From Eubacteriaceae bacterium (GTDB lineage: Bacteria; Bacillota; Clostridia; Lachnospirales; Lachnospiraceae), in assembly GCA_910574015.1 (NCBI GenBank), contig CAJSYQ010000007.1, positions 50,935 to 114,934 on the forward strand: 64,000 nt of DNA. The letters run 5' to 3'. A program made the position numbers and the translations under genes. The notes below the pieces were generated by a model. That model was not told the DNA's origin and ran no database searches. It saw only the letters and a program-made list of their open reading frames with translations. This document shows, piece after piece, positions 26,984-36,192 of the stretch (positions within the stretch are counted from its first letter, which is position 1; each line of letters begins with the position of its first letter).

Positions 26984-27012
26984 TTTACAAGTTTGGAAAA
27001 AAGTGCTATGGT
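26984..27012 (+). promoter_or_regulatory. Candidate promoter of glnN leader
   Basis: TTTACA (26984-26989) and TATGGT (27007-27012) with a 17-base spacer, placing the RNA start near 27019, just ahead of the hairpins at 27029-27066. Confidence 0.5.
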
Positions 27013-27028
27013 ATATGCATAGTATATC

Positions 27029-27044
27029 AGAACAAAGGTGTTCT
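27029..27044 (+). promoter_or_regulatory. Hexaloop hairpin in glnN leader (ANTAR-target-like)
   Basis: AGAAC and GTTCT pair over five bases around the six-base loop AAAGGT, with A at loop position 1 and G at position 4, the features conserved in RNA hairpins bound by ANTAR-domain antiterminators. Its 3' arm overlaps the 5' arm of the terminator, so the two cannot form together. ANTAR targets normally come as two hexaloop hairpins; the second was not found with a six-base loop. Confidence 0.5.
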
Positions 27045-27066
27045 CATTCAGTGAGAGCACCTTTTT
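27035..27066 (+). terminator. Intrinsic terminator in the glnN leader
   Basis: A 12-base stem (27035-27046 with 27052-27063, one G-T wobble), five-base loop and a T-rich tail from 27062. It lies 75 bases before the glnN ATG and 73 after the carboxypeptidase stop. It may end the carboxypeptidase mRNA and also act as an attenuator for glnN. Confidence 0.75.
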
Positions 27067-27140
27067 CTCTTTCTTTTTCATTAAATCATCTTAGGATTAA
27101 AAATGTTGTATGCCGTTTGTCCGGCGGAATGGAGGAAACT

Positions 27141-29252
27141 ATGCAAAAAAATGTGATTGAAGATGTCTTTGGAACTAAGGTTTTCAACGATGCGGTCATG
27201 CAGGAATACCTTCCCAAAAAGACCTATGCTGCCCTGAAGAGCACCATTGAAAACGGAAATGAGCTGGCTCCCGAGATTGCCAACGTGGTGGCCCACGCAA
27301 TGAAGGAATGGGCCCTGAACAACGGTGCCACCCATTATACCCACTGGTTCCAGCCCATGACAGGCGTAACGGCGGAAAAGCATGATTCTTTCCTGAGCGC
27401 AGAATCCGATTCCCGTGCCGTTCTGGAATTTTCCGGCAAGGAGCTGATCAAAGGAGAACCCGACGCTTCCTCATTCCCATCCGGCGGTCTGCGCGCCACC
27501 TTTGAGGCACGGGGTTATACTGCCTGGGACTGTACATCACCGGCATTCCTGCGGGAGGACGCCATTGGAACAGTACTGTGCATCCCCACCGCGTTTTGCT
27601 CCTATACGGGCGAAGCTCTGGATAAGAAAACCCCTCTTCTCCGCTCCATGGAAGCGATCAGCAAACAGGCTGTCCGCATCCTGAGACTGTTTGGTGATGA
27701 AGAAGTGAGCAATGTCAGATGTTCGGTGGGGGCAGAACAGGAATACTTTCTGATCGACCGCGACCAGTATCTGCGCCGTGATGACCTGATCTTCACCGGA
27801 CGCACCCTGTTCGGTTCCATGCCTCCCAAGGGCCAGGAACTGGATGACCACTATTTCGGCAGCATACGGGAACGTCAGGCATCTTTTATGAAGGAACTGA
27901 ATATCGAACTCTGGAAACTGGGGATCCTTTCCAAAACCCAGCACAATGAAGTTGCCCCCGCCCAGCATGAAATGGCGCCAATCTTCGATACCGCCAATAT
28001 TGCCACCGACCACAACCAGTTAGTTATGGAGACTATGAAGAAGGTGGCACGCCGGCACAATCTGGAATGTCTCCTGCACGAGAAACCCTTCGCCGGCGTA
28101 AATGGTTCCGGGAAACACGATAACTGGTCTCTTGTGACCAATACCGGCAAGAACCTGCTCCGGCCGGGTTCCGCCCCCTATGACAACAAACAGTTTCTTC
28201 TGTTCCTCTCCGCTGTCATTGCCGCCGTGGACGACCACGCCGCCCTGCTGCGCATGTCTGCGTCCAATCCGGGCAATGACCACCGTTTGGGCGCCAACGA
28301 GGCTCCTCCGGCCATTATGTCAATCTTTCTGGGTGAACAGCTGGAAGATATCGTGGAACAGATTCTTGCAACCGGTACTGCCACCCACAGCAACAAGGGG
28401 GAGAAAATGGACATCGGTGTCCACACGATTCCGCCCATCAAGAAGGACGCTACGGACCGCAACAGAACATCGCCCTTTGCCTTCACCGGCAATAAATTTG
28501 AATTCCGCATGGTGGCTTCTTCCATGTCCGTGGCGGATGCCAATACTGTCCTCAATGCAACGGTTGCCGATGTTCTGGAAAAAATGGCTGACCGGCTGGA
28601 AAAAGCAGTGGATTTTGAAAAAGCAGTGGATGAGCTTGTATGCGACACACTGAAGGAACATCAGAAGGTTATCTTCAACGGCAACGGATACTCCGATGAC
28701 TGGATCTCAGAGGCGGAGCGGAGGGGACTGCCCAATGTGCGCACTATGGTAGACGCCACCGCCTCCCTGACAGATGAAAAAACCATCGCCATGTTCGAAG
28801 GCCAGAATGTTTTCAGCCGTACGGAGCTGGAATCCCGGGCTGAAATTAACTATGAGGCATATGCCAAAGCCATCAATATCGAGGCAAAGACTATGGTAAA
28901 AATGGCATCGAAACAATATATCCCCTCTGTCATCGGCTATGTGACCAGGCTGGCGGAATCTATAAACAGTATTAAAAACGCCTGTGAAGATGCCGATGTA
29001 TCGGTACAGACGGAACTGCTGAAGAAATGCTCTGCTCTTCTGGCAGACGCACGAAAGGCTGTACTCGCCCTGAAAGAAATCAATGATAAAGCCAATATAA
29101 TGGAAGAAGGTAAAGAACAGGCAGAGTATTACCGTGATGTGGTAATGCCGGCGATGGCAGATCTCCGGTCCCCCATTGATACGCTGGAAGATATCGTGGA
29201 TAAGAGCTGCTGGCCGGTACCCGCTTACGGAGATATGCTTTTCGAGGTATAA
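27141..29252 (+). CDS. glnN: Glutamine synthetase type III
   Basis: A 703-residue GSIII enzyme, the large form of glutamine synthetase found in Bacteroides and many Clostridia, making glutamine from glutamate, ammonia and ATP. Family signatures include SSFPSGGLRATFEARGYTAWD, GAEQEYFLIDRD, TQHNEVAPAQHEMAPIFD, EKPFAGVNGSGKHDNWS and NPGNDHRLGANEAPPAI. The ATG at 27141 has GGAGG five bases upstream; the frame is open to 26928 but only through the leader. Its 3' end overlaps the convergent kinase gene by 28 bases. Confidence 0.96.
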   Translation: MQKNVIEDVFGTKVFNDAVMQEYLPKKTYAALKSTIENGNELAPEIANVVAHAMKEWALNNGATHYTHWFQPMTGVTAEKHDSFLSAESDSRAVLEFSGKELIKGEPDASSFPSGGLRATFEARGYTAWDCTSPAFLREDAIGTVLCIPTAFCSYTGEALDKKTPLLRSMEAISKQAVRILRLFGDEEVSNVRCSVGAEQEYFLIDRDQYLRRDDLIFTGRTLFGSMPPKGQELDDHYFGSIRERQASFMKELNIELWKLGILSKTQHNEVAPAQHEMAPIFDTANIATDHNQLVMETMKKVARRHNLECLLHEKPFAGVNGSGKHDNWSLVTNTGKNLLRPGSAPYDNKQFLLFLSAVIAAVDDHAALLRMSASNPGNDHRLGANEAPPAIMSIFLGEQLEDIVEQILATGTATHSNKGEKMDIGVHTIPPIKKDATDRNRTSPFAFTGNKFEFRMVASSMSVADANTVLNATVADVLEKMADRLEKAVDFEKAVDELVCDTLKEHQKVIFNGNGYSDDWISEAERRGLPNVRTMVDATASLTDEKTIAMFEGQNVFSRTELESRAEINYEAYAKAINIEAKTMVKMASKQYIPSVIGYVTRLAESINSIKNACEDADVSVQTELLKKCSALLADARKAVLALKEINDKANIMEEGKEQAEYYRDVVMPAMADLRSPIDTLEDIVDKSCWPVPAYGDMLFEV

Positions 29253-29803
29253 ATAAGATCGCATCTCTCCCGCACCTGGTATGCATCAAAATACTGCTCT
29301 TCCAGAGGGATCCACCGGTCACGAAATACCGGAACAGCCTGACTCCCATTGCGCTGCCGGATACGCCGGAGCTGCTCCTCCGGGTCGATATCCAGAAAGA
29401 CACGGAAATCATAGTAATCCCACAAAACGGGATGACAGCTGTAGGATCCCTCAATTATAACAATCTCCCCCGGCTCCACCTGGATGGCGGGGGACATTTT
29501 TTGTTGTTTACAATTATATTTCCGGTATGTAAACGGTTCCCAGCGGCTGAGCGGAAGCATGACCTCTTCCAGAAATCTTTCATGATCCACATTCCCCCCA
29601 GATTCCTGGATCCGTCTCTCCGTCCTCTGTTCAGGACGCAGAAAAAAATCATCCATATGGATCACAGAACAGCCCGTCTCCCTCTGAAGACGGGCGGCAA
29701 GTGTTGTCTTTCCCGCCGCACATCTTCCGTCTACAGCCATCAGCATAGTTTCTCCGCTGCGCTGGTGTATTGTTTCTAATAGACATAACACCACCTTCTG
29801 CAT
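29225..29803 (-). CDS. Uridine-kinase-like P-loop kinase
   Basis: A 192-residue small kinase. The P-loop is DGRCAAGKTTLAARL near residue 25, followed by HMDDFFLRPEQR and the lid-like IVIIEGSYSCHP segment, as in the uridine kinase/phosphoribulokinase group. Substrate unknown; encoded directly after an ECF transporter substrate-binding component, so it may phosphorylate the imported vitamin or nucleoside. Start at 29803 (seven bases past the previous stop, GGGGAG upstream); the frame to 29875 overlaps the preceding gene. Ends inside the glnN coding region. Confidence 0.8.
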   Translation of the reverse strand: MQKVVLCLLETIHQRSGETMLMAVDGRCAAGKTTLAARLQRETGCSVIHMDDFFLRPEQRTERRIQESGGNVDHERFLEEVMLPLSRWEPFTYRKYNCKQQKMSPAIQVEPGEIVIIEGSYSCHPVLWDYYDFRVFLDIDPEEQLRRIRQRNGSQAVPVFRDRWIPLEEQYFDAYQVRERCDLIYTSKSISP

Positions 29804-29810
29804 ATCTGCA

Positions 29811-30377
29811 TCACTCCCCGCTTTCCGCTGTTCTCTTCCGGGCAAAATGTACCAGCCCGGTACGATCCAGGGCAAGCATCACCACCGGGATCAGGATCAG
29901 CTGAAGGATAATTCCCGGAACCGCATTGACGAAAGCCCCTGATATAAACATCTTCCAGGTAAAACCGTCCCCGCCGGCGCCAAGAAGCAGCAGCTGGACC
30001 ACAGCCCACACGATCCGTCCCGATAACATAGCCGCCAGCAGACTGCGGTAAAGGGCAATCATACATTTCCACCGGGAACGGGAATAGAAAAGCCCCGACA
30101 CTGCGCCATACGCCGCCAGTTCAAAAGCCATGGCAATGCCCGTGGGAAACAGTACCGGCATCCCAAAGAGAAAATAACGCAGTACAGGTAAGGTCAGACC
30201 GGTCACAAGACCGTACTGCCAGCCGCAGATCAGCCCGCACAGAAGAACCGGAATATGCATTGGAAGAAGCATATTTCCAATCTGCTGGATCTGCCCCGTC
30301 AGAAACGGAAGTATCAGGCCGACAGCAGTAAACATGGCCGCTATGGTTATATTTGCAATATTTTTTCTGTCTCTCAT
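29811..30377 (-). CDS. ECF transporter S component
   Basis: A 188-residue protein with about six membrane helices. The N-terminal pattern AAMFTAVGLILPF and the segment MLLPMHIPVLLCGLICGW are typical of substrate-specificity (S) components of energy-coupling factor transporters for vitamins. The shared energising module (EcfA/A'/T) is not in the window, consistent with a group II system. Its ATG overlaps the kinase gene stop upstream by four bases. The substrate cannot be decided here; the following kinase gene is a clue. Confidence 0.82.
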   Translation of the reverse strand: MRDRKNIANITIAAMFTAVGLILPFLTGQIQQIGNMLLPMHIPVLLCGLICGWQYGLVTGLTLPVLRYFLFGMPVLFPTGIAMAFELAAYGAVSGLFYSRSRWKCMIALYRSLLAAMLSGRIVWAVVQLLLLGAGGDGFTWKMFISGAFVNAVPGIILQLILIPVVMLALDRTGLVHFARKRTAESGE

Positions 30378-31672
30378 GATGGATGATTCCTTTCTACATT
30401 TAAAATAATCCTGCTCTCAAATACTCCCTGGCTGCTTCTCACATCCATATCCCCGTCATATCTGCTGACGCTTCTCCTGATGCTGGATAATCCGATGCCG
30501 GCAGCCGGCGGCCTGTCTGCAATCGACATCCCTTCATCACAAGTATTTCTCACCAGGATTGACAGCTTGCCTGCTCTCTTTTTCATCTGAACCTTAAGAA
30601 ACATATCCTCCCTGCCGGAGTCCAGACAGCCATGGATCGCATTTTCCATCAGATTGGCCAGGAGCGCCACCATATCCACCTCCCGAACGCCCGTGTCCTG
30701 TCCTGCAGACACTTGAAAATCCGTGCGGATTCCATGCTGTGCCGCCCGTTTTGCATATACGGACAATACATTATCAATGGCAGGATCCGTGCTGATACAG
30801 GGAAATTCTGTCTTATCAATCTCCCTGCTGTACTCCCCCAGGTAGCGGAGCAGCGCCTTATTTTCTCCATTTCTCGCATATTCGGAGATATTCATGATAT
30901 GATGCCTGATATCGTGTCGGATGCGTTTCGTCTCCTCCTGCAGCTGCTGCATGATCTCCATCTTCTCAAACACAATCTCCTGCTGCATCTCGATCTGGCT
31001 GTTTCTGGCATTCCTGCGCATATAATATATCGTGTGGAAGATTACAACATATCCAACCAGCACCATTATGATCAGAAAAAGAAAATGGATGACATCCATC
31101 TGGCGAAACATCCTTCCCTGAGCCCTCACCCCGATATAGCTGACATACCCCATAAACATAAAGGACAGCAGGCAGATCCACCACCAGCTGCCGGAGATAT
31201 CCTCCTGGCGCAAAACATCAAACCGCTCCCTGAGGCATACACCATAGAAAACCAGCAGCAATGCATGCAGCAGCGTCCTTATCCAAAGCGCAATCACCTC
31301 GCTCCCGCCCACAAGCCAGAAGGACAGCATCCCTGCCAGATAAAGAACTACCATAAATGCCAGCGCATAGGTAAAGAGTGCAAATAAGTTCACCGGCAGG
31401 CTGTCCCTGGATAAAAAAAGAAAATTAGCTACGAAAATACCCAGAGTTACAATAAACGCAAGAGCCGTCTTGGCCGGATACGGTATTGATGTGATCAAAA
31501 TCAGAATGGTAAAAATAAACTGTGCCGCCATCTCTCCTACACAGAACCATCCTGTGATCCTCCTGCTGTACCGCGAACGGCACACCAGCATCAAGGCAAT
31601 GGCATGGAGCACAAAAAGAAAAATAAGACCAAACAGCCTGTGCCACCCCCCAGTTAGTCCGGTCTGCATCAT
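30374..31672 (-). CDS. AgrC/VirS-type sensor histidine kinase
   Basis: A 432-residue GHKL kinase. The first ~210 residues are hydrophobic with about six to seven membrane helices; then a dimerisation segment, the phosphoacceptor region RIRHDIRHHIMNISEY, the N-box NLMENAIHGC and a GIGLSSIRRSVSRY ATP lid. This architecture senses peptides (AgrC) or other extracellular signals. Its start overlaps the response regulator stop by four bases. No AgrB/AgrD-like genes are adjacent. Confidence 0.92.
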   Translation of the reverse strand: MMQTGLTGGWHRLFGLIFLFVLHAIALMLVCRSRYSRRITGWFCVGEMAAQFIFTILILITSIPYPAKTALAFIVTLGIFVANFLFLSRDSLPVNLFALFTYALAFMVVLYLAGMLSFWLVGGSEVIALWIRTLLHALLLVFYGVCLRERFDVLRQEDISGSWWWICLLSFMFMGYVSYIGVRAQGRMFRQMDVIHFLFLIIMVLVGYVVIFHTIYYMRRNARNSQIEMQQEIVFEKMEIMQQLQEETKRIRHDIRHHIMNISEYARNGENKALLRYLGEYSREIDKTEFPCISTDPAIDNVLSVYAKRAAQHGIRTDFQVSAGQDTGVREVDMVALLANLMENAIHGCLDSGREDMFLKVQMKKRAGKLSILVRNTCDEGMSIADRPPAAGIGLSSIRRSVSRYDGDMDVRSSQGVFESRIILNVERNHPS

Positions 31673-32406
31673 ACATCTTCACCCTCCTCGCAATAAAAAC
31701 CAAAATAACTCTCCCGAAGGGAGGCATACGATCCCCGGGGCAGATATATCCTCTTCCCATTGTCCATATTCAGCTCTCTGGCATTCAGGCTCTCCACATG
31801 CTCAAGATTAACAGCATAGCTGACCCCAACCCTGACAAATTCCGGAAAGTCCGACAGCTTTTCATAAATCTTCGCCATAGTCATCCGTATCAGGTACTGG
31901 GAGCCGTCCGCCATCCAGATACACTGGCGCTTTTTCTGCGCCTCGCAGAATACGATATCATGTACCTCTATCCGGTGGATCTTGTTATCAATGCGCAGGC
32001 ACACATATTTCTTCTGTTCCCTCTCCAGATTTGACAGCAGCTTATCCAGAATCAGAAAGAAATCCTTCTCCTGAACCGGTTTCACCAGATACTGGTCCGC
32101 ATCTACCTGAAATGCATCCAGGGCAAAGTCTTTCGAGGTAGTAAGGAATATGATCCGGCACACATTTCCCATGTCCCGCATCTCCCTTACTATATCAATG
32201 CCCAGCCTTCCCGGCATATAAATATCCATAAAAATAAGATCCGTCACATAATCTTCTTTTTTCATCCTTTTCACAAGCTCTTCTGCATCCGTAAATCTGT
32301 CTATAACAAATCTATATTCCTCGTGCCGTTTCTGATACCGTCTCAATAAATCTTCTGCCTTGTCCAGTTCTCCCGGCTCATCATCACAAATAGTGATCCG
32401 ATACAT
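31669..32406 (-). CDS. LytTR-family response regulator
   Basis: A 245-residue regulator with an N-terminal receiver (ITICDDEPGELDKAE, phosphoacceptor in LIFMDIYMPG, conserved KPVQEKDF) and a C-terminal LytTR DNA-binding domain (DIVFCEAQKKRQCIWMADG, FVRVGVSYAVNLEHVESL). The ATG at 32406 has AGGAG eight bases upstream. Partner of the kinase that follows. It sits 37 bases after ktrA, suggesting possible cotranscription with the potassium uptake genes. Confidence 0.93.
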   Translation of the reverse strand: MYRITICDDEPGELDKAEDLLRRYQKRHEEYRFVIDRFTDAEELVKRMKKEDYVTDLIFMDIYMPGRLGIDIVREMRDMGNVCRIIFLTTSKDFALDAFQVDADQYLVKPVQEKDFFLILDKLLSNLEREQKKYVCLRIDNKIHRIEVHDIVFCEAQKKRQCIWMADGSQYLIRMTMAKIYEKLSDFPEFVRVGVSYAVNLEHVESLNARELNMDNGKRIYLPRGSYASLRESYFGFYCEEGEDV

Positions 32407-32443
32407 ATTGGAAATCTCCTTTTCTGTCCTTGACAATATCGCT

Positions 32444-33094
32444 TTATTCCTTCGTAAGTCTGTTTAAAACCTTTTTGTCCACTGTGATCAGCATGGAGCT
32501 CCCCTTCTCCAGCGGCTTGTCGGGATCCGGATTCGTGGAAATCTCCCCCCTGCTGCGCAGGGCGATCACATTGATGTGCTCTCTTTTGCGCAGATCCAGT
32601 TCTTTCAGCGAATGCCCTGCCCATTCCCCCCGGATGGAGATCTCAACCATGCGGATATCATCGGAAAGCTCCACGAAATTCAAAACATTTCCTGTGGCAA
32701 GATGCCTTGCAATGCGGATACCGGATTCATATTCGGGAAGGACGGTCATATCCGCGCCCAGTTTCTTAAGAATCTTGATATGTGTCTCATCCTTTGCCTT
32801 GGCGATCACATTGGGCACACCGGCCTCTTTGGCATAGATCGTCGCCAGAATACTGGCATTGAGATTCTCCGTCACCGCGATCACGACCCCATCCATATTG
32901 GAGAGCCCGAGGGAATTCATTGCCTCTGCATCCTCGATATCAGCTGCCACCGCATAGGTGGCATACTGGGTCACTGTCTGGAGTCTCTCTTTATTTCGAT
33001 CCACCGCCAGAACATCCGCACCGGCCTCATACAGCTCGTGCACCACACTGACACCAAATTTCCCCAGTCCCAACACTGCAAATGATTTATTCAT
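32444..33094 (-). CDS. ktrA: Potassium uptake regulatory subunit KtrA
   Basis: A 216-residue cytoplasmic RCK protein: RCK_N with the NAD/ATP-binding FAVLGLGKFGVSVVHEL and acidic VLAVDRNKE ending, then RCK_C (SLKELDLRKREHINVIAL), which in relatives binds c-di-AMP. It gates KtrB. ATG at 33094 is favoured over the TTG at 33103. Pairs with the adjacent ktrB. Confidence 0.93.
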   Translation of the reverse strand: MNKSFAVLGLGKFGVSVVHELYEAGADVLAVDRNKERLQTVTQYATYAVAADIEDAEAMNSLGLSNMDGVVIAVTENLNASILATIYAKEAGVPNVIAKAKDETHIKILKKLGADMTVLPEYESGIRIARHLATGNVLNFVELSDDIRMVEISIRGEWAGHSLKELDLRKREHINVIALRSRGEISTNPDPDKPLEKGSSMLITVDKKVLNRLTKE

Positions 33095-33162
33095 ACCGTT
33101 CAAACCTTTCTTTCTCTGATTTAACTTTAACTCAGTGACGCCAATTCATAGCCGCTGTCACA

Positions 33163-34563
33163 CTAACCAACTGTGATATCCTCCTGGGCATAGCGGAACA
33201 CCGCCGTCTTTTTCTTCCTCTCAAAAAAGATGGCCAGGGAAATCGGACCGATCCGGCCAAGGTACATGCACAGCGTAATAATAAGTTTTCCCGCCAGATG
33301 CAGTTTTCCCGTGTAATCCCGTGAGAGCCCCACCGTAGCGATGGCGCTTGCCGTCTCAAAGGCGACGTCCACCATGCCCCCTCCCTCCGTCATATACAAG
33401 GTAAATACAGCGGCCACAAACACCAGCAGACTCACCATGGATACCGCCAAAGCCTTCTGCACCGTTTTGTGGGGAATGTGCCGGTGAAATACCACCAGGT
33501 GGTCCTTTCCCTGTATCGTCATCCTGGTACTCAGTACCAGGGCCGCAAAGGTGGATGTCTTGATACCCCCGGCGGTGGATATGGAGGATCCCCCGATCAG
33601 CATAAGAAACAGACAGACAAGCACACTGCCGATCCGAAGACCGCTCTGGGAAAAGGTAGAAAATCCCGCCGTCCTCAGGGTCACCGACTGAAAGAAGCTT
33701 GCCATGACCTTCTGTGGCAGGGAAAAATTTCCTATGGTCTCCGGATTTGTGTACTCCAGGCAGAAAAAGAATACGGCCCCTGCCACAATAAGGGAGACGG
33801 TTGTCACCAGCGTAATCTTGGAATGAAGCTTCAGGCGCTGGAAACTCTGTCTCAGGGAAAATCCCACCTCGGCGGATCTCTTTACATTTTCAATAATATC
33901 CCACCACACAATAAAACCGAGCCCGCCGAATATGATCAGCAGCATCGTGACAATATTAAACCAGGGACTGGCGGCAAAGGCTGTCACTCCCGCATCCCCA
34001 AAAAGATCTATACCCGCATTGCAGAAGGCCGAAACGGCATGGAATACGGAGTACCATAGTCCCCGAAACACCCCTTCCACGACACCACACTCCCGGACAA
34101 ACATGGGAATAAACAAAAAAGAATAGCACAGCGCCCCCGCGCCCTCCACCAGAAAGGTCCCCTTAAAAATCCTCTTCAAAAAGCGGACAAGCCCTTTTAA
34201 TGTATTCAGATTCAGCGAATCCTCCAAAAGCACCCTGTCCCGCAGGGTGATCCTCTTTCTCAGTACCATCATCATGCCGGTGGTAAAAGAAATAATGCCC
34301 AGGCCTCCCAGCTGGATCAGACAAAGTATAACAAGTTTTCCGAAAAAACTCCAGTGCGTCGCTGTGGTAACTACTACCAGTCCGGTCACACAGACAGAAG
34401 TTGTGGAAGTAAATAAGCTGTCCACAAAGGAGGTCACTGTGCCGTCTGCAGAAGAACAGGGCAGCATCAGCAGCAATGCCCCTATCAGTATCGCCATCAG
34501 GAATCCCAGTGTGATCAGCTGCGTAGTTGACAGCTCACTCCGGATCATTCTCTTCATATCCAT
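33163..34563 (-). CDS. ktrB: Potassium channel-like subunit KtrB
   Basis: A 466-residue member of the Trk/Ktr/HKT family with four membrane-pore-membrane repeats. Selectivity filter regions can be seen as TSTTSVCVTGL, SAFCNAGIDLFG, TLRTAGFST and SAIATVGLS. It forms the K+ (Na+-coupled) uptake pore with KtrA. The ktrB-ktrA-LytTR genes run one way, trkA-trkH the other, from a 175-base shared intergenic region. Confidence 0.95.
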   Translation of the reverse strand: MDMKRMIRSELSTTQLITLGFLMAILIGALLLMLPCSSADGTVTSFVDSLFTSTTSVCVTGLVVVTTATHWSFFGKLVILCLIQLGGLGIISFTTGMMMVLRKRITLRDRVLLEDSLNLNTLKGLVRFLKRIFKGTFLVEGAGALCYSFLFIPMFVRECGVVEGVFRGLWYSVFHAVSAFCNAGIDLFGDAGVTAFAASPWFNIVTMLLIIFGGLGFIVWWDIIENVKRSAEVGFSLRQSFQRLKLHSKITLVTTVSLIVAGAVFFFCLEYTNPETIGNFSLPQKVMASFFQSVTLRTAGFSTFSQSGLRIGSVLVCLFLMLIGGSSISTAGGIKTSTFAALVLSTRMTIQGKDHLVVFHRHIPHKTVQKALAVSMVSLLVFVAAVFTLYMTEGGGMVDVAFETASAIATVGLSRDYTGKLHLAGKLIITLCMYLGRIGPISLAIFFERKKKTAVFRYAQEDITVG

Positions 34564-34592
34564 TTATTTTTCCCTGCCTTTAAATAATGTCA

Positions 34593-34610
34593 GTGACAAT
34601 CATCTGTCAC
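34593..34610. promoter_or_regulatory. Palindrome in the ktrB/trkA intergenic region
   Basis: GTGACA and TGTCAC arms (34593-34598, 34605-34610) with a six-base spacer, 30 bases upstream of ktrB. A further GTGACAG half occurs at about 34689. Could be a regulator site for one or both potassium systems. Confidence 0.4.
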
Positions 34611-34738
34611 GGTTCACTCCCCTTCAATATTATAATACAACTGCCTTAAATAGTATAGCATATCTTAGCAAAATGTGTTATAACTATAGTGACAGAATTA
34701 TGAAAACAATATGCAATGTGCATAAGATGGAGGAAATT

Positions 34739-36130
34739 ATGTCTATGATAAAGAAGCCCATTACCAGAGGGCTGCATATAATCATTGTGGGCTGCGGGAA
34801 AGTAGGGACTACACTTGTAGAGCAGCTTAGCAGAGAAGGGCACGACATCACGATCATCGACCAGGATGCCGCCAAGGTACAGGAAATCGCAAATTTTTAT
34901 GATATCATGGGAGTCGCTGGAAACGGTGCCAGCTACAGCACTCAGATGGAGGCTGGTATTGAGAAGGCAAATCTTATCATCGCCGTTACCGCCTCGGATG
35001 AGCTGAACCTGCTCTGCTGCACCATCGCCAAACAGGTAGGGGACGACTGCGACGCCATTGCCCGGGTCCGCACCCCGGACTACAGCAAGGAGGTAGGTTA
35101 TCTCCGTGCAAGGCTGGGACTCGCCATGGTGATCAACCCAGAACTGGAGGCCTCCCGTGAGATCGCCCGCATCCTGTTCCTGCCCACCGCACTGGAGGTC
35201 ACTTCCTTCGCCAATGGACAGGCAGAGATCATTAAATTCAAAATACCGGAAAAAAATACGCTGGATGGCATGACCATCGCCAATCTGGGCAGAAACATCA
35301 CCAATGACATATTGATCTGCGCCGTGGAACGCGGCGGGGAAGTAACCATCCCAGGCGGTGATTTCCGGATCAAAAAAGGAGATATTATTTCCATCGTATC
35401 CTCCCGCAAACATATCCGTACTTTCCTGGAAAAAATCGGATTTAAAACCAAACAGGTGAAAAACACAATGATCGTGGGGGGCGGACGCGGCGCCTACTAC
35501 CTGGCAAGCCAGCTCCTGCTGATGGGCATTGATGTGAAAATCATTGAAAAAAATCAGAAACGGTGCGAGGAACTCAGTATACTCCTCCCCAAGGCCATCA
35601 TTATCAATGGAGACGGCAGCGACCAGGAGCTTCTGAAGGAGGAGGGAATCGAGCATACCGAATCCTTCGTTCCCCTGACTGGCATCGATGAAGAAAATAT
35701 CATGCTGACCCTTCACGCCAGACAGATATCCTCCGCCAAGACCATCACCAAGATCAACCGCAGCTCTTTTATCAGCGTGATCAACAGTCTGGATCTGGGC
35801 AGTGTCGTATACCCAAGGTATATTACATCCGAGGCGATCATCGCCTATGTCCGTGCCAAGAAAAATTCCATGGACAGCAATATTGAATCCCTGTACCATA
35901 TGTTTGACCACAGGGTAGAGGCCATCGAATTTCTCGTAAAAGAAAGCTCTGGTGTGACAGATATCCCTCTTATGAGCCTAAAGCTGAAACGAAACCTTTT
36001 GATCTGCTGTATCTACCGCAGAAGCAAGGTTCTGATCCCCAGCGGCCAGGATACCATCCAGGTGGGGGACCGGGTGATCATTGTCACAACCCATACCGGT
36101 TTTAATGATATTTTGGATATTATGTTGTAA
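34739..36130 (+). CDS. trkA: Trk potassium uptake regulator TrkA
   Basis: A 463-residue protein with two tandem RCK units: first nucleotide fold IIIVGCGKVGTTLVEQL with TIIDQDA, second NTMIVGGGRGAYYLASQLL with KIIEKNQ, each followed by an RCK_C domain (KIPEKNTLDGMTIANL; SLKLKRNLLICCIYR). It controls TrkH opening. ATG at 34739 has GGAGG five bases upstream; the frame is open far upstream but only over ktrB's antisense strand. Confidence 0.95.
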   Translation: MSMIKKPITRGLHIIIVGCGKVGTTLVEQLSREGHDITIIDQDAAKVQEIANFYDIMGVAGNGASYSTQMEAGIEKANLIIAVTASDELNLLCCTIAKQVGDDCDAIARVRTPDYSKEVGYLRARLGLAMVINPELEASREIARILFLPTALEVTSFANGQAEIIKFKIPEKNTLDGMTIANLGRNITNDILICAVERGGEVTIPGGDFRIKKGDIISIVSSRKHIRTFLEKIGFKTKQVKNTMIVGGGRGAYYLASQLLLMGIDVKIIEKNQKRCEELSILLPKAIIINGDGSDQELLKEEGIEHTESFVPLTGIDEENIMLTLHARQISSAKTITKINRSSFISVINSLDLGSVVYPRYITSEAIIAYVRAKKNSMDSNIESLYHMFDHRVEAIEFLVKESSGVTDIPLMSLKLKRNLLICCIYRRSKVLIPSGQDTIQVGDRVIIVTTHTGFNDILDIML

Positions 36131-36192
36131 GCGGAGGGACACAGCCCTTTGCACTGCATAGTTTTCATCAAATGGGAGGAAATAATAGAAAT

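Noticed and set aside
27141..29252. Reading the glnN frame from 26928 (774 residues)
   Set aside because: The extra N-terminal part translates the promoter, hairpin and terminator; GGAGG lies directly before 27141.
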